A stretch of 43,641 bases of DNA from Ignavibacteriales bacterium (GTDB lineage: Bacteria; Bacteroidota; Ignavibacteria; UBA10030; UBA8401), in assembly GCA_016182545.1 (NCBI GenBank), contig JACPGG010000070.1:3182-46822 (forward strand), written 5' to 3'. Numbering within the stretch: position 1 is the stretch's first letter; each line of letters begins with the position of its first letter. The position numbers and the translations under genes were made by a program. Of the stretch, positions 26,401 through 33,245 are shown piece by piece. The notes under the pieces are model-generated. The model was given only the letters and a program-made list of their open reading frames with translations. It was not told the origin of the DNA and searched no databases.

Positions 26401-28005
26401 CAGTACCGGTTTCCATCGTAGTGTTATTGTCTGCGGTTGATCGACTGAGCCGTTACCTGGTGACTCCAATTCCGGTCCGGCATATGAATCTTTCGATCGT
26501 GTGATGAAACTGTATGCTGTTGTCCACGGACTGCTGCCGCCTGAATTTTTTCCTTTGATCCTCCAAAAATAACGGTCATTATATTTCAACTCCGGAACTC
26601 GATGCGAGATACCTGTGATGGCAGAATCATTAAAGGCAAATGTGCCGAACAGTGAATCCTGAGACACTTGTAGCCAGTAGGATGATGTTTTTGAAACCGC
26701 ACTCCAGGAAAAAAGAACTGCGTTCGTGTCGACAAATGAACCATTGACAGGCGATGAAACGGTCGGAATGGCAGGCTGCTGCGGGATAGTTGTAAACGAC
26801 CACACCGCGGACCAAACGCCTTGTCCGCCACTATTCGCAGCAGCCACTCTCCAAAAATATGTTGTATCTACCAGCAGTGATTGAATCTGAAAGATCGTAT
26901 CATTCATCAACGCCGAATCAAGTACAAGCGTCGAAAAATTCGAACGGAGCGACATCTGCAGCCGATATGATGCTGCAGTGTTTACCCTCGACCAGCTCAA
27001 GTGAAGCGTGACGGGTTGATCCGTTGCACTGTTGATTGGAGATCGTAATGTGGAGACAGAAGGCGGATTTGGTATCGTTCTGAATTGCGAAGAGGATGAC
27101 CATCCGCTCGTACCACCGGCGTTGATCGACTGAACTCTCCAAAAATAGAGGGTATCTCGTTGCAGTGATTCAATCTGCACTGTAGTATCTGCTACGAGCG
27201 AATCGTTATATACCACAGTGGAAAAATCGGAACGTATAGACAATTGAACATGGTACGATGTTGTTGTTGATGTTGGAGTCCATGAAAGCGCAAGTGCGAC
27301 CGGTTGATCCACGACATTATTTGCAGGAGTATGCAACGCAGGGATCTGCGGGGGATTCGGTATTGTTGTGAAGCGGTACGTTGTTGACCAGGCACTTGTT
27401 CCACCAGCATTAAATACCTGTACTCTCCAAAAATATTCAGACTCACGCTGGAGATTTTGTAACGACAATGTCGTTGAAGAACCGATCGTTGTATCGCGTA
27501 GTGAGTTTGTAAAAAGTGAATTTCGGGCGCTCTGCACTCGATAGCCCGTTGCTTTCGGTGTAACATTCCACGAGATCGTCAGCGATAACGGCTGATTAGT
27601 TGAAAGATTTCCGGGAGAGGATAATGTTGGCGCTGCCGGCGGATTGGGTATAGTCCCAAAATTCCAGGTGTCAGACCACGCTCCATCAATTCCCAGGAAC
27701 TCTCCTCTGACACGCCAGTAATATATCTTTTCGCGTTCCAACGGACCCACTTCATGTGTTGTGGAGTTTATTCCCGATTGATCAACGATGGTTGATGCAA
27801 ACGTTGGCGACGTTGAGACCTGTATGTGGTACGAAGACGCACCGGATGCCGATTGCCATTGAAGTGTGGCAGTTAACTGTTGATTTACTGCTCCGTTAGT
27901 CGGTGAGGCAAGGGTTGCCTTTTCTACCACCTGCGCTGCAGCAATTGTAACAGTGGCAAAGAGATAGAAAAAGAAAGAACGATATTTTTGTATGTTCACA
28001 TTCAT
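23419..28005 (-). CDS. Giant FN3-repeat surface protein with T9SS sorting domain
   Basis: A 1528-residue secreted protein. After a signal peptide (FYLFATVTIAAAQ) come ten tandem fibronectin-III-like repeats of about 96 residues. Each starts near 'L.SP.N....QP' and contains YHxQVSTxxxF and YYWRVR, with conserved Trp. A more typical FN3 domain follows (about 1010-1100), then a region with a GWNLITNPFN module, and a C-terminal T9SS sorting domain (NNYPNPFNP, ending in KKMLLTK). No catalytic domain is visible, so it is likely a surface adhesin, matrix scaffold or polysaccharide-binding protein. Its ATG overlaps the stop of the polyprenyl-phosphate glycosyltransferase gene (ATGA, 28002-28005), suggesting coupled translation and a link to exopolysaccharide production or attachment. 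Confidence 0.94.
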   Translation of the reverse strand: MNVNIQKYRSFFFYLFATVTIAAAQVVEKATLASPTNGAVNQQLTATLQWQSASGASSYHIQVSTSPTFASTIVDQSGINSTTHEVGPLEREKIYYWRVRGEFLGIDGAWSDTWNFGTIPNPPAAPTLSSPGNLSTNQPLSLTISWNVTPKATGYRVQSARNSLFTNSLRDTTIGSSTTLSLQNLQRESEYFWRVQVFNAGGTSAWSTTYRFTTIPNPPQIPALHTPANNVVDQPVALALSWTPTSTTTSYHVQLSIRSDFSTVVYNDSLVADTTVQIESLQRDTLYFWRVQSINAGGTSGWSSSSQFRTIPNPPSVSTLRSPINSATDQPVTLHLSWSRVNTAASYRLQMSLRSNFSTLVLDSALMNDTIFQIQSLLVDTTYFWRVAAANSGGQGVWSAVWSFTTIPQQPAIPTVSSPVNGSFVDTNAVLFSWSAVSKTSSYWLQVSQDSLFGTFAFNDSAITGISHRVPELKYNDRYFWRIKGKNSGGSSPWTTAYSFITRSKDSYAGPELESPGNGSVDQPQTITLRWKPVLTALSYQVQVSTNSSFTSIVFDNSSLLTESIQVESLDGSTKYYWRVRSLYLIFASEWSDVWNFTTVPNSPSVPALVEPLNNATNVPTGMRFLWRPVTSATSYHLQVSTDQSFSTLIINDASVIDTVCRIESLAENTKYYWHVAALNNGGASSWSSTWSFETNIVLPPPPDPIYPPNGLTLESNTVTISWNSAPNAISYWLQLAFDSAFTAIVLNDSTIGTTSRKISGLVGSTRYFWRVRSNQSQNNSQWSQPNNFTTGQTSSSAGPSLNSPADNSTNQPTTITLRWDQDAGAASYHVQLSKNQNFSPTVLEDYSVTGTSIQTSSLEYGTAYYWRVRSNYLLVSSDWSSVWKFTTTSQIPNVPTLVSPANGATNQPLRVTVRWSSSPDTLRYHLQVATDSIFSSLTENDTTLSTTSKELRTLAVNRSYYWRVRAGKDGLWSAFSPYWTLTTKAGDLPSATTEPPSALSSTSATISALVSANGYETTVRFQYGTTNAYGNSVDGIPLTIPDTATGRKITNTLYGLTPNTTYHYRVSTTNQLGSTEGEDRSFTTLLPPYPGQISIDASFQFPTYKNPSDYKPTHYRIIGLPGNCNTRVDSMMLGIQRSDWEIYWDNGDGERILVPFDGSQNFSFTTGRAYWFIKKGPLKIERTISAAALDSMQEVKIQLHPGWNLITNPFNSIVAWSQLQSVNGITQPIYSFDGSFSISDTLRPYVGYYFFNDSAKNYLRVPYATLFSSPAPAPASAALPKSTDRGWKLSIGLTNNEYADRATWFGIEEEKFRRQIHKPAGFDMLPAVYFDRPDWNERHRTFATDMRSAFDHRQSWEFNVWLPARNKSQVTVSGIHSVPDQFEVYLIDLKASRCVNLRNDSTYVFSPADRMTTMKIVVGTSDSIRQILESVKTPASFTLGNNYPNPFNPETSIPVTIPFRSFVELSIFNILGQRIQTIQSGTLEPGNYWFRWNGKNHDGSTAPSGVYLSQLTTSNGISIAKKMLLTK
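25045..27924 (-). repeat. Ten tandem ~290-bp FN3-coding repeats
   Basis: The region encodes ten consecutive protein repeats of about 96 residues, most visible as the recurring YYWRVR or YFWRV strand and the 'SPxNxxxxQP' opening. DNA copies have diverged (third-base changes and substitutions), so the array is old rather than a fresh expansion, although repeats 3 and 4 are closer to each other. It can complicate short-read assembly. Confidence 0.85.
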
Positions 28006-29321
28006 TGAGATTGAGAGAGAGTGACATTCGGTTCAAGTTGTTCCAGTACTTTTCGTTTTCGTCCCGTCAGCGCCGGCGTCAGTTCAATTTCTTCAAAAAA
28101 GATTGTCCGTTTGCGGATCGGAATGTGCATTTCATCCGCGATTTTCTTCGCACGGCGGAGGACTTCCGGCTTCATTGTATCGCAGGCGATCAGAATTTCA
28201 TTGACGGAATATTTCTTCAACAATCGTTTCAGGAACCAGTGACCGCCGAGGACAGTGTATCCGCTGATACGCTTTCCTTCAAGCGACGGATCGTCGTCAA
28301 GAAATCCGACAGGATTGTAGTTTAACTGTTTATTATGCAATATATGGTTGAGAAGGAGAATGCCGTTTGCTCGTGCACCATAGATAAGCACATTGTAGCC
28401 GCTCGTATTTTTCCGTTCGAAAAAGAAATTGAGAATATGGAACGACATTCTGCTTCCCGCTACCAGTGAGGTAAGGATGTAGAAATCTGTCAGGACTGTC
28501 GCAGCAGTGATATTCATCCACGGTTGCCACAACGCCAAGACGATGCATCCACCGACTATCACTGCAATGAGGCATGCTTTTGCTACTTGCAGAAATTCTC
28601 CAATACCGGCATAGCGGAATGAATTGTCATACAATCCTGTCGCAAAGAAAATCGCAATTTGAATTCCGCTGATGACCGTTACGATCATCAGAGCTTCATC
28701 CGAAGGAATAGGGAGAGAACCGGTCTTCGTGAGGCTAAACGCAAGCGCGCACGAAATTGCACTGAATGCGAGATCCAAGAATCCTTGAAAGAATCGTTGG
28801 CGGACAAGCGGCCATTCGTAGAGCGGGAGAAGTATTCCGTTGCTCAGGATTGCCATCTCTTTGTATTGCAATTGACGTACACCGATGAACATTGCAATTC
28901 CAACTGCCGCAAAGACGAACGACGCCCATGCTGTATTTACGATCGTCACTGCAAATGCACCGATGCCAAAGAGAAATGAGACACAATACAATACCAGTAC
29001 GACATTGCGATGAGACAAACCGAGCGATATCAATTGATGATGAATGTGTTTTCTGTCGGGGAGGAACATTGAATGCACCTTTGTCAACATTCCGCCGGAC
29101 ATATTCCGCTGTTCAGGCAACAACGAAAAGAGGAGACGTCGTATCATTGCCAGCGTGGTATCCATGATCGGCAGACCGAGTGCAAGTAACGGAACAACAA
29201 GAGCAAATGCGGTTGATCCTTTTGTTTCCGTATGAATGGAAATAACGGCGAGCAGGAATCCTATCAACAGGCTTCCGGAGTCGCCCAAAAATATTTTTGC
29301 AGGATGGAAATTGTAAAACAA
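28002..29321 (-). pseudogene. WecA/MraY-like glycosyltransferase, C-terminal part, fused to FlaA1-type N-terminal module
   Basis: This is the second part of a gene interrupted by an in-frame TGA at 29325-29327; the frame is the same on both sides. It begins with FYNFHPAKIFLGDSGSLLIG, the family's catalytic loop, and contains the RKHIHHQL histidine motif. Both belong to the polyprenyl-phosphate glycosyl-1-phosphate transferase family. After the last transferase helices a second block of about four helices (from about DLAFSAISCALAFSL) and a Rossmann-like domain (GYNVLIYGARANGILLL, VGFLDDDPSLEGKRI) follow. These match the N-terminal membrane and CoA_binding_3 part of FlaA1/WbpM/CapD-type proteins, without the epimerase domain. 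The stop overlaps the FN3 giant gene (ATGA). The TTG at 29321 is not a credible natural start. Confidence 0.85.
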
Positions 29322-29324
29322 GAA

Positions 29325-29948
29325 TCAGCCGAGAGAACCGACGAGCGCAAGAATGACCAATGCACTGTTGTAATGACCGTTTGATGCGGATATGACGAAC
29401 ATACTCCCGGCTGCAATGATCCCCACGCCGGTTGCGAGTCCATCAAGCCCGTCAATGAGATTGAATGCATTCGTGATCCCTACAATCCACAGGAGAGTGA
29501 GAGGATAATCCAGCATTCCGATGTCGATAGTTCCCGCCGACAAAAGGCTGGTCATCGTAGAAATTTTGAAACCGCCGGCATAAACAATCGTCGCGGCGAT
29601 CGCCTGGACGAGGAATTTTTTTCCAGGGTTCAACGGATGAACATCGTCAGCCACACCGACAAAAAAGATGATCACCAGTGCCGCGATGAACGAGATCCAC
29701 TGATACGAGACGATCGTCGTCGTAATGTTTGAAATGATCCCCACTTGTAAAAAAATGAACAGTGATGCCAAATAGCTGATACAGATCGAGACACCTCCCA
29801 AACGTGGTGTGGGATGTTGGTGTATCTTTCTCTGGTTCGGTGTATCTATCGCACCCACCAGCGCGGCATACCGGATGACTCCCGGTGTAATCAAAAGCAC
29901 CAGAAGTGCGGGAACGATAAAAACGATGATGTAATAATGTTCGATCAT
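29325..29948 (-). pseudogene. WecA/MraY-like polyprenyl-phosphate glycosyltransferase, N-terminal part
   Basis: These 207 residues are the front part of a GT4-type (WecA/TagO/MraY) integral membrane transferase, which would load the first sugar phosphate on undecaprenyl phosphate. Motifs seen: DTPNQRKIHQHPTPRLGG, the catalytic VGVADDVHPLNPGKK and NAFNLIDGLDGLATG. The frame ends at TGA directly before FLFYNFHPAKIF. In homologues a Gly commonly precedes FLxYNF, so GGA to TGA is the simplest change. If read through, the whole gene spans 28002-29948 (648 residues). TGA ends other genes here, so this is not a genetic-code difference. It begins 23 bases after the PorV-like gene with only a weak ribosome site. 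Confidence 0.87.
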
Positions 29949-29971
29949 AAGTTCATCCGGAAAGTGATGCG

Positions 29972-30886
29972 CTATAAAACTATCGCAAATGTGAATTCAT
30001 GGAATCTGTTTGTTGCCGTACTTGGTGAAAGAGCATAATCGAATTGAATGCCTCCCGTCCTTGTTCCCAATCCATATTTTGCCCCTGCATATGTGGGACT
30101 CACGACATATCCTGCGCGGAGATCAAAGAACTCGCTCAGCGACCATTCTAATCCGCCATTGTATCTTATACCGGTTTGCCCGAATGTTTTATCATTGGAA
30201 AGAATGATGCTAAAGATCCGTTCAGAGCGTGCTGAAGGGAAGCGCATGGTCAATCCGAGATGCAGTCTTTTTGGTAATTGACTTTGGACCATAAAGATTG
30301 AATCGTCTTTGGTGACAAAGGAGATTGTATTCCCAATACCGCTGAATACCATTCCATAGCTGATCTCAGGGGACGGCGCATATAAAAGACCGATGGATGA
30401 TGATGCATTCCATTCCGATCCGTTTTTCATTGAATGAGTTTTGATTGACCCGAGAATACCTGCGCTGAAGGTTGGTGCAATTTTGAATGAGAGTGCGCAA
30501 TCGATGCCGTACACCGCAGTCATTCGATCGTTCCCCGATTTATCAGAGATCAACAATTGCGCAGCATTGACTCCAAGAGCGATTGATGTCGTATATCCGG
30601 ATGTCAGCGGAAATGCCGCCAATTCTGTTTTTGACCTCCCATTCCATCCCTGCTGATAATTCCAGACGATCGTCCTTCGTTGCATCTGTGAAATTGAAGA
30701 GGGATTCCAGTACATGCTGCTGATATCGTACATCTCCGAGACGTACGCACCTGCAAATGATCCGGCTCGCGCACCGTACTGAAAGAGCCGTTCTTCCGGA
30801 TCATGGATCGATTGTCCGAATGTTATTCCGCAAAAGATCAGCGTGAATAAAAGTGGAGCAATAATATTTCTATCAGTCTGTTTCAT
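29972..30886 (-). CDS. PorV/PorQ-like outer-membrane barrel protein
   Basis: ATG 30886 is chosen because the signal peptide begins there (LLFTLIFCGITFGQS). The 304-residue mature protein starts with YGARAGSFAGAYVSEMYDISSMYWNPSSIS, the N-terminal signature of the PorV/PorQ/UPF0164 family related to FadL, followed by repeated amphipathic strands and ending in FHEFTFAIVL. PorV proteins of T9SS organisms shuttle or bind cargo at the cell surface. Here the gene sits between wza and the polyprenyl-phosphate glycosyltransferase gene (16 and 23 base gaps). A role in exopolysaccharide secretion or attachment is therefore possible, instead of or besides T9SS work. Confidence 0.85.
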   Translation of the reverse strand: MKQTDRNIIAPLLFTLIFCGITFGQSIHDPEERLFQYGARAGSFAGAYVSEMYDISSMYWNPSSISQMQRRTIVWNYQQGWNGRSKTELAAFPLTSGYTTSIALGVNAAQLLISDKSGNDRMTAVYGIDCALSFKIAPTFSAGILGSIKTHSMKNGSEWNASSSIGLLYAPSPEISYGMVFSGIGNTISFVTKDDSIFMVQSQLPKRLHLGLTMRFPSARSERIFSIILSNDKTFGQTGIRYNGGLEWSLSEFFDLRAGYVVSPTYAGAKYGLGTRTGGIQFDYALSPSTATNRFHEFTFAIVL

Positions 30887-30902
30887 GTGGTTGTCCAATG
30901 AT

Positions 30903-31637
30903 CTAATACAGTACTCTGAAAAATCCGAGCAATAGGACTGCATCCCGCAGAAAGTCGGAAAATGATCTGACGAAATTTTCCTTTTTCGGAATATAGACCG
31001 TATCGCCGGGACGGACTTTTGGTAATGTTTCAACTTCTCCGGTCTCCATTGCGTCTGCAAGATTTACCTCAACAGGGTCCCGATTTCCACGAAATCGAAT
31101 AATGCGCACATGTGTCAGATCCGATTCGGTTGTCGCACCGCCTGCCGATGAAAGTATCTCCAAGAGAGATACTTCGGAGGTGACCGCGTAATTATCCTGA
31201 CGCGTTACTGCTCCGATGACCGCCACTTTCTGCGCTGTCGGGCTTGATATAGCAACTGTCAATCGCGGCTCACCCTTCACATACTCGGTAAATTTCTTTT
31301 TGGCAAAAGCACTGAAATCTTCTTTTGTTAACCCCGCTGCCTTCAGATCTCCGACAAGAGGCACGGGGATTGTTCCGTTTGCATTGACGGTCGCAGTGGT
31401 GTTGAATTCAGGATAATCCCACACAGAGAGATCGATCTTGTCCCCTTCCTTTATCGTGTATGCCTGTGATTGCATTTTCACGAAGAGAGTACCGGGTGTG
31501 GAACGGGAAGAAACCGATGTCTCTCGTACTGCATTTCCCGTTGTGCATCCTGTGAAGAAAAAACTGTTTAACATCGCGAAGAGCATGACCATGACATGCG
31601 CCATAGCAATAAGTGAGGAGGAAAATTTTTTGTACAT
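30903..31637 (-). CDS. wza: Wza-type polysaccharide export lipoprotein (Poly_export + SLBB)
   Basis: ATG 31637 starts a signal sequence with a lipobox (FFFTGCTT). TTG 31649 is a possible in-frame alternative; neither has a clear ribosome site. The Poly_export domain begins with YTIKEGDKIDLSVWDYPEFN and includes NGTIPVPLVGDLKAAGLT. An SLBB domain follows (KVAVIGAVTRQDNYAV to LSSAGGATTESD) with the closing VRPGDTVYIPKKE. At 244 residues it is a short Wza homologue without a C-terminal amphipathic barrel helix as long as in E. coli. It should form the outer-membrane channel for exopolysaccharide. A -24/-12 promoter lies just upstream (31679-31695). It heads the minus-strand unit, divergent from the wzz operon. 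Confidence 0.93.
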   Translation of the reverse strand: MYKKFSSSLIAMAHVMVMLFAMLNSFFFTGCTTGNAVRETSVSSRSTPGTLFVKMQSQAYTIKEGDKIDLSVWDYPEFNTTATVNANGTIPVPLVGDLKAAGLTKEDFSAFAKKKFTEYVKGEPRLTVAISSPTAQKVAVIGAVTRQDNYAVTSEVSLLEILSSAGGATTESDLTHVRIIRFRGNRDPVEVNLADAMETGEVETLPKVRPGDTVYIPKKENFVRSFSDFLRDAVLLLGFFRVLY

Positions 31638-31678
31638 AGTAGTTGTCAATCGATAATCTTTTTTTTCTCAATAGAGAC

Positions 31679-31695
31679 GGCAAATGATGTGCCAG
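31679..31695 (-). promoter_or_regulatory. Predicted sigma-54 (-24/-12) promoter of the wza unit
   Basis: The minus strand reads CTGGCACATCATTTGCC. It matches the TGGCAC-N5-TTGC consensus, with GG at 31693-31692 and GC at 31681-31680, exactly 12 bases apart. The predicted transcription start is near 31668, about 30 bases before the wza ATG. The match is full in both core boxes and correctly placed before the first gene of the strand. Activation would need an enhancer-binding protein such as the one at 2369-3727. Confidence 0.8.
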
Positions 31696-31990
31696 CATGA
31701 ATTGACTCATGAAATTGCTCACACGCATCGTGTTTTTATTTCGCTAACTCATAATGAAAACATAACGTTGCAGTAGTTTGACGCAAGATACATCCACGTC
31801 ACTTTTTGTCTTACTATGAAATCTCAATAGTGATTGTCCGGCTCTTCAAAAACATTCTTTACACACTTCGTACAATTTTGTGTTTCGTATTTACTCACCC
31901 TGAGTCTCATGATTTTCAATTCAGCCTTGTCATTCTTCAGAAAGAAGCCACTTCGTTGCTGATTCCACCGTTTTTCTTAATCGTATGCGG
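31696..31990. other. Region between divergent sigma-54 promoters, likely activator-binding
   Basis: These ~295 bases between the two -24/-12 elements carry no gene and are A/T-rich. A perfect inverted repeat ACACG-CAT-CGTGT lies at 31721-31733, and a looser ACACA...TGTGT pair occurs near 31862-31883. Either could be an upstream activator site for a Fis-type helix-turn-helix protein. One shared activator region serving both promoters would be economical, but this is inference. Confidence 0.35.
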
Positions 31991-32007
31991 TTGGCACGCG
32001 AGTTGTT
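31991..32007 (+). promoter_or_regulatory. Predicted sigma-54 (-24/-12) promoter of the wzz operon
   Basis: The plus strand reads TTGGCACGCGAGTTGTT. The -24 box is perfect (TTGGCACG), and the -12 box is TTGTT in place of TTGCW, with GG (31993-31994) and GT (32005-32006) at the required spacing. The start of transcription would be near 32018, giving a leader of about 40 bases to the wzz TTG at 32057, which has GGAG eight bases before it. The single mismatch lowers certainty compared with the opposite promoter. Confidence 0.7.
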
Positions 32008-32056
32008 TTGACTACAGATACCTTTCAATCAAAGTATTATTCACGGAGCGTATTCA

Positions 32057-32203
32057 TTGACACGAGGACAACTGACTGCTCAAGAGATTCTTTCGGCATT
32101 ACGCCGCAGGAAAAAATTGATCGTCATTCCAATTCTAATTGTGACAGGGTTGTGCACGCTGGGTGCATTTGTTCTGCCGAGGAAGTACGAGTCCGGACTA
32201 TAA
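32057..32203 (+). pseudogene. Wzz/GNVR chain-length protein, N-terminal fragment
   Basis: TTG 32057 has GGAG eight bases upstream. It reads TAQEILSALRRRKKLIVIPI and continues through the first membrane helix to FVLPRKYESG, then stops at TAA 32201. This is the N-terminus of a GNVR-type chain-length determinant (typically a LPRKYES element followed by a beta-strand region). The following part is out of frame and about 50-65 residues are missing at the junction near 32190-32205, so the gene carries an internal deletion. The remainder is at 32163-33245. It is the first gene behind the sigma-54 promoter. Confidence 0.8.
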
Positions 32204-33245
32204 ATTACTTTCAGAAGAAGAACGGCAAGAATTGATCAAAGAAGTACAGAAGAATATTACCACAGAACGCCCCGGATCGTCGACTTTTTCCATGTCCTAC
32301 ATGGATGAAGATCCTGTCCGGGCTCAGAAGGCGGTCACGTTGATAGCAAATCTGTTCATCAAAACGATACTGCAGGTTGAGAATCAGCGGAACGAGCTGG
32401 CAGTCGATTTTTTTGAGACGAAACTGGAAGAACTGCGGATTCGATTTGAAAAGAGTCAGCAGGAGATGTTGACAAACATTCGGCGCCATATCCAGGAGAT
32501 GCCGGGAGATGGAAGAATGCTCTCGACAAATTTGGAGGAATCCGAACGTGAAATCAGGAGGGTGGATGAGCAGTTTAAAATATACCACCAGGCGCTGCAA
32601 TTGCTCCGTAAATATCCCGATCCAATATCATCCGAAGAAGGACGGAAGGCGCTCTATGAACTGCAATTGATGGAGGTCCCCTACGCGGGAAACTTGCAGC
32701 AATTCATGACAAAGTACGACGACTATTCAAGAAAGTACACGCCCCGGTATCCCGAAATGCAAAAACTCATCAACCAAATCAAAGACCTGCTGGTCATGAT
32801 GAACAATACCCTTGAAAAAGAATCCGATAAGATGAGAACGATGAGGTTGGAAGCAGAAAAACGGAGGTCGCGTTCGATATCCGATCTGCAGTATTCTTCC
32901 GTTTCTCAAACTGAAGCGGGGGATAAAGAATCCAACTATGATATCTACCGCAATCTGTACAACGAGATGAAGATCAAACTTGAACAAGCCAGGGCAACGC
33001 GGGATCTGGGACGGAAGCAAAAGGACCGTTTCCTGATCATCGATCCTCCCGTTGTTCCCACTGAACCGTCGAAACCGAACCGGTTGCTGATCATTCTCGG
33101 CGGATTTGCTTCCAGCATCATCATCGGATTGGTGAGTGCAGCGTTTGCAGAACTGCTTGATACAACAATGAGAAAGAAGCAAGACTTTGAAGTGTACGAC
33201 AAGCCGATAATCGCATACATACCTGATGGAAGGTTTCAGCAATGA
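32163..33245 (+). pseudogene. Wzz/GNVR polysaccharide chain-length determinant, main part
   Basis: The genuine protein begins near 32200 (SPDYKLLSEEERQELIKEVQ); codons before that are out-of-frame. The following region matches Wzz/GNVR proteins of exopolysaccharide loci (RAQKAVTLIANLFIKT, VENQRNELAVDFFETKLEEL). A long coiled coil (about 70-250), the YTPRYPEMQKL element and a closing P-x-x-P-x-x-P-x-x-P motif before the second membrane helix (IDPPVVPTEPSKPNR, LLIILGGFASSIIIGLVSAA) follow. Polysaccharide co-polymerases of this type set chain length with the Wzc-type kinase, whose gene overlaps by 4 bases (ATGA, 33242-33245). Because the front is deleted and frameshifted, normal protein cannot be made from this sequence as given. 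Confidence 0.87.

Noticed and set aside
25045-27924. Regular repeats as a CRISPR array or tandem DNA repeat element
   Set aside because: The periodicity is about 290 bases and follows protein FN3 repeats in one long open frame; there are no short identical repeats with spacers.
29325-29327. TGA read as an amino acid (UGA recoding as glycine)
   Set aside because: The position fits glycine, but TGA terminates several other clear genes here (for example at 1444-1446, 33243-33245 and 36708-36710), so a changed code is not supported.
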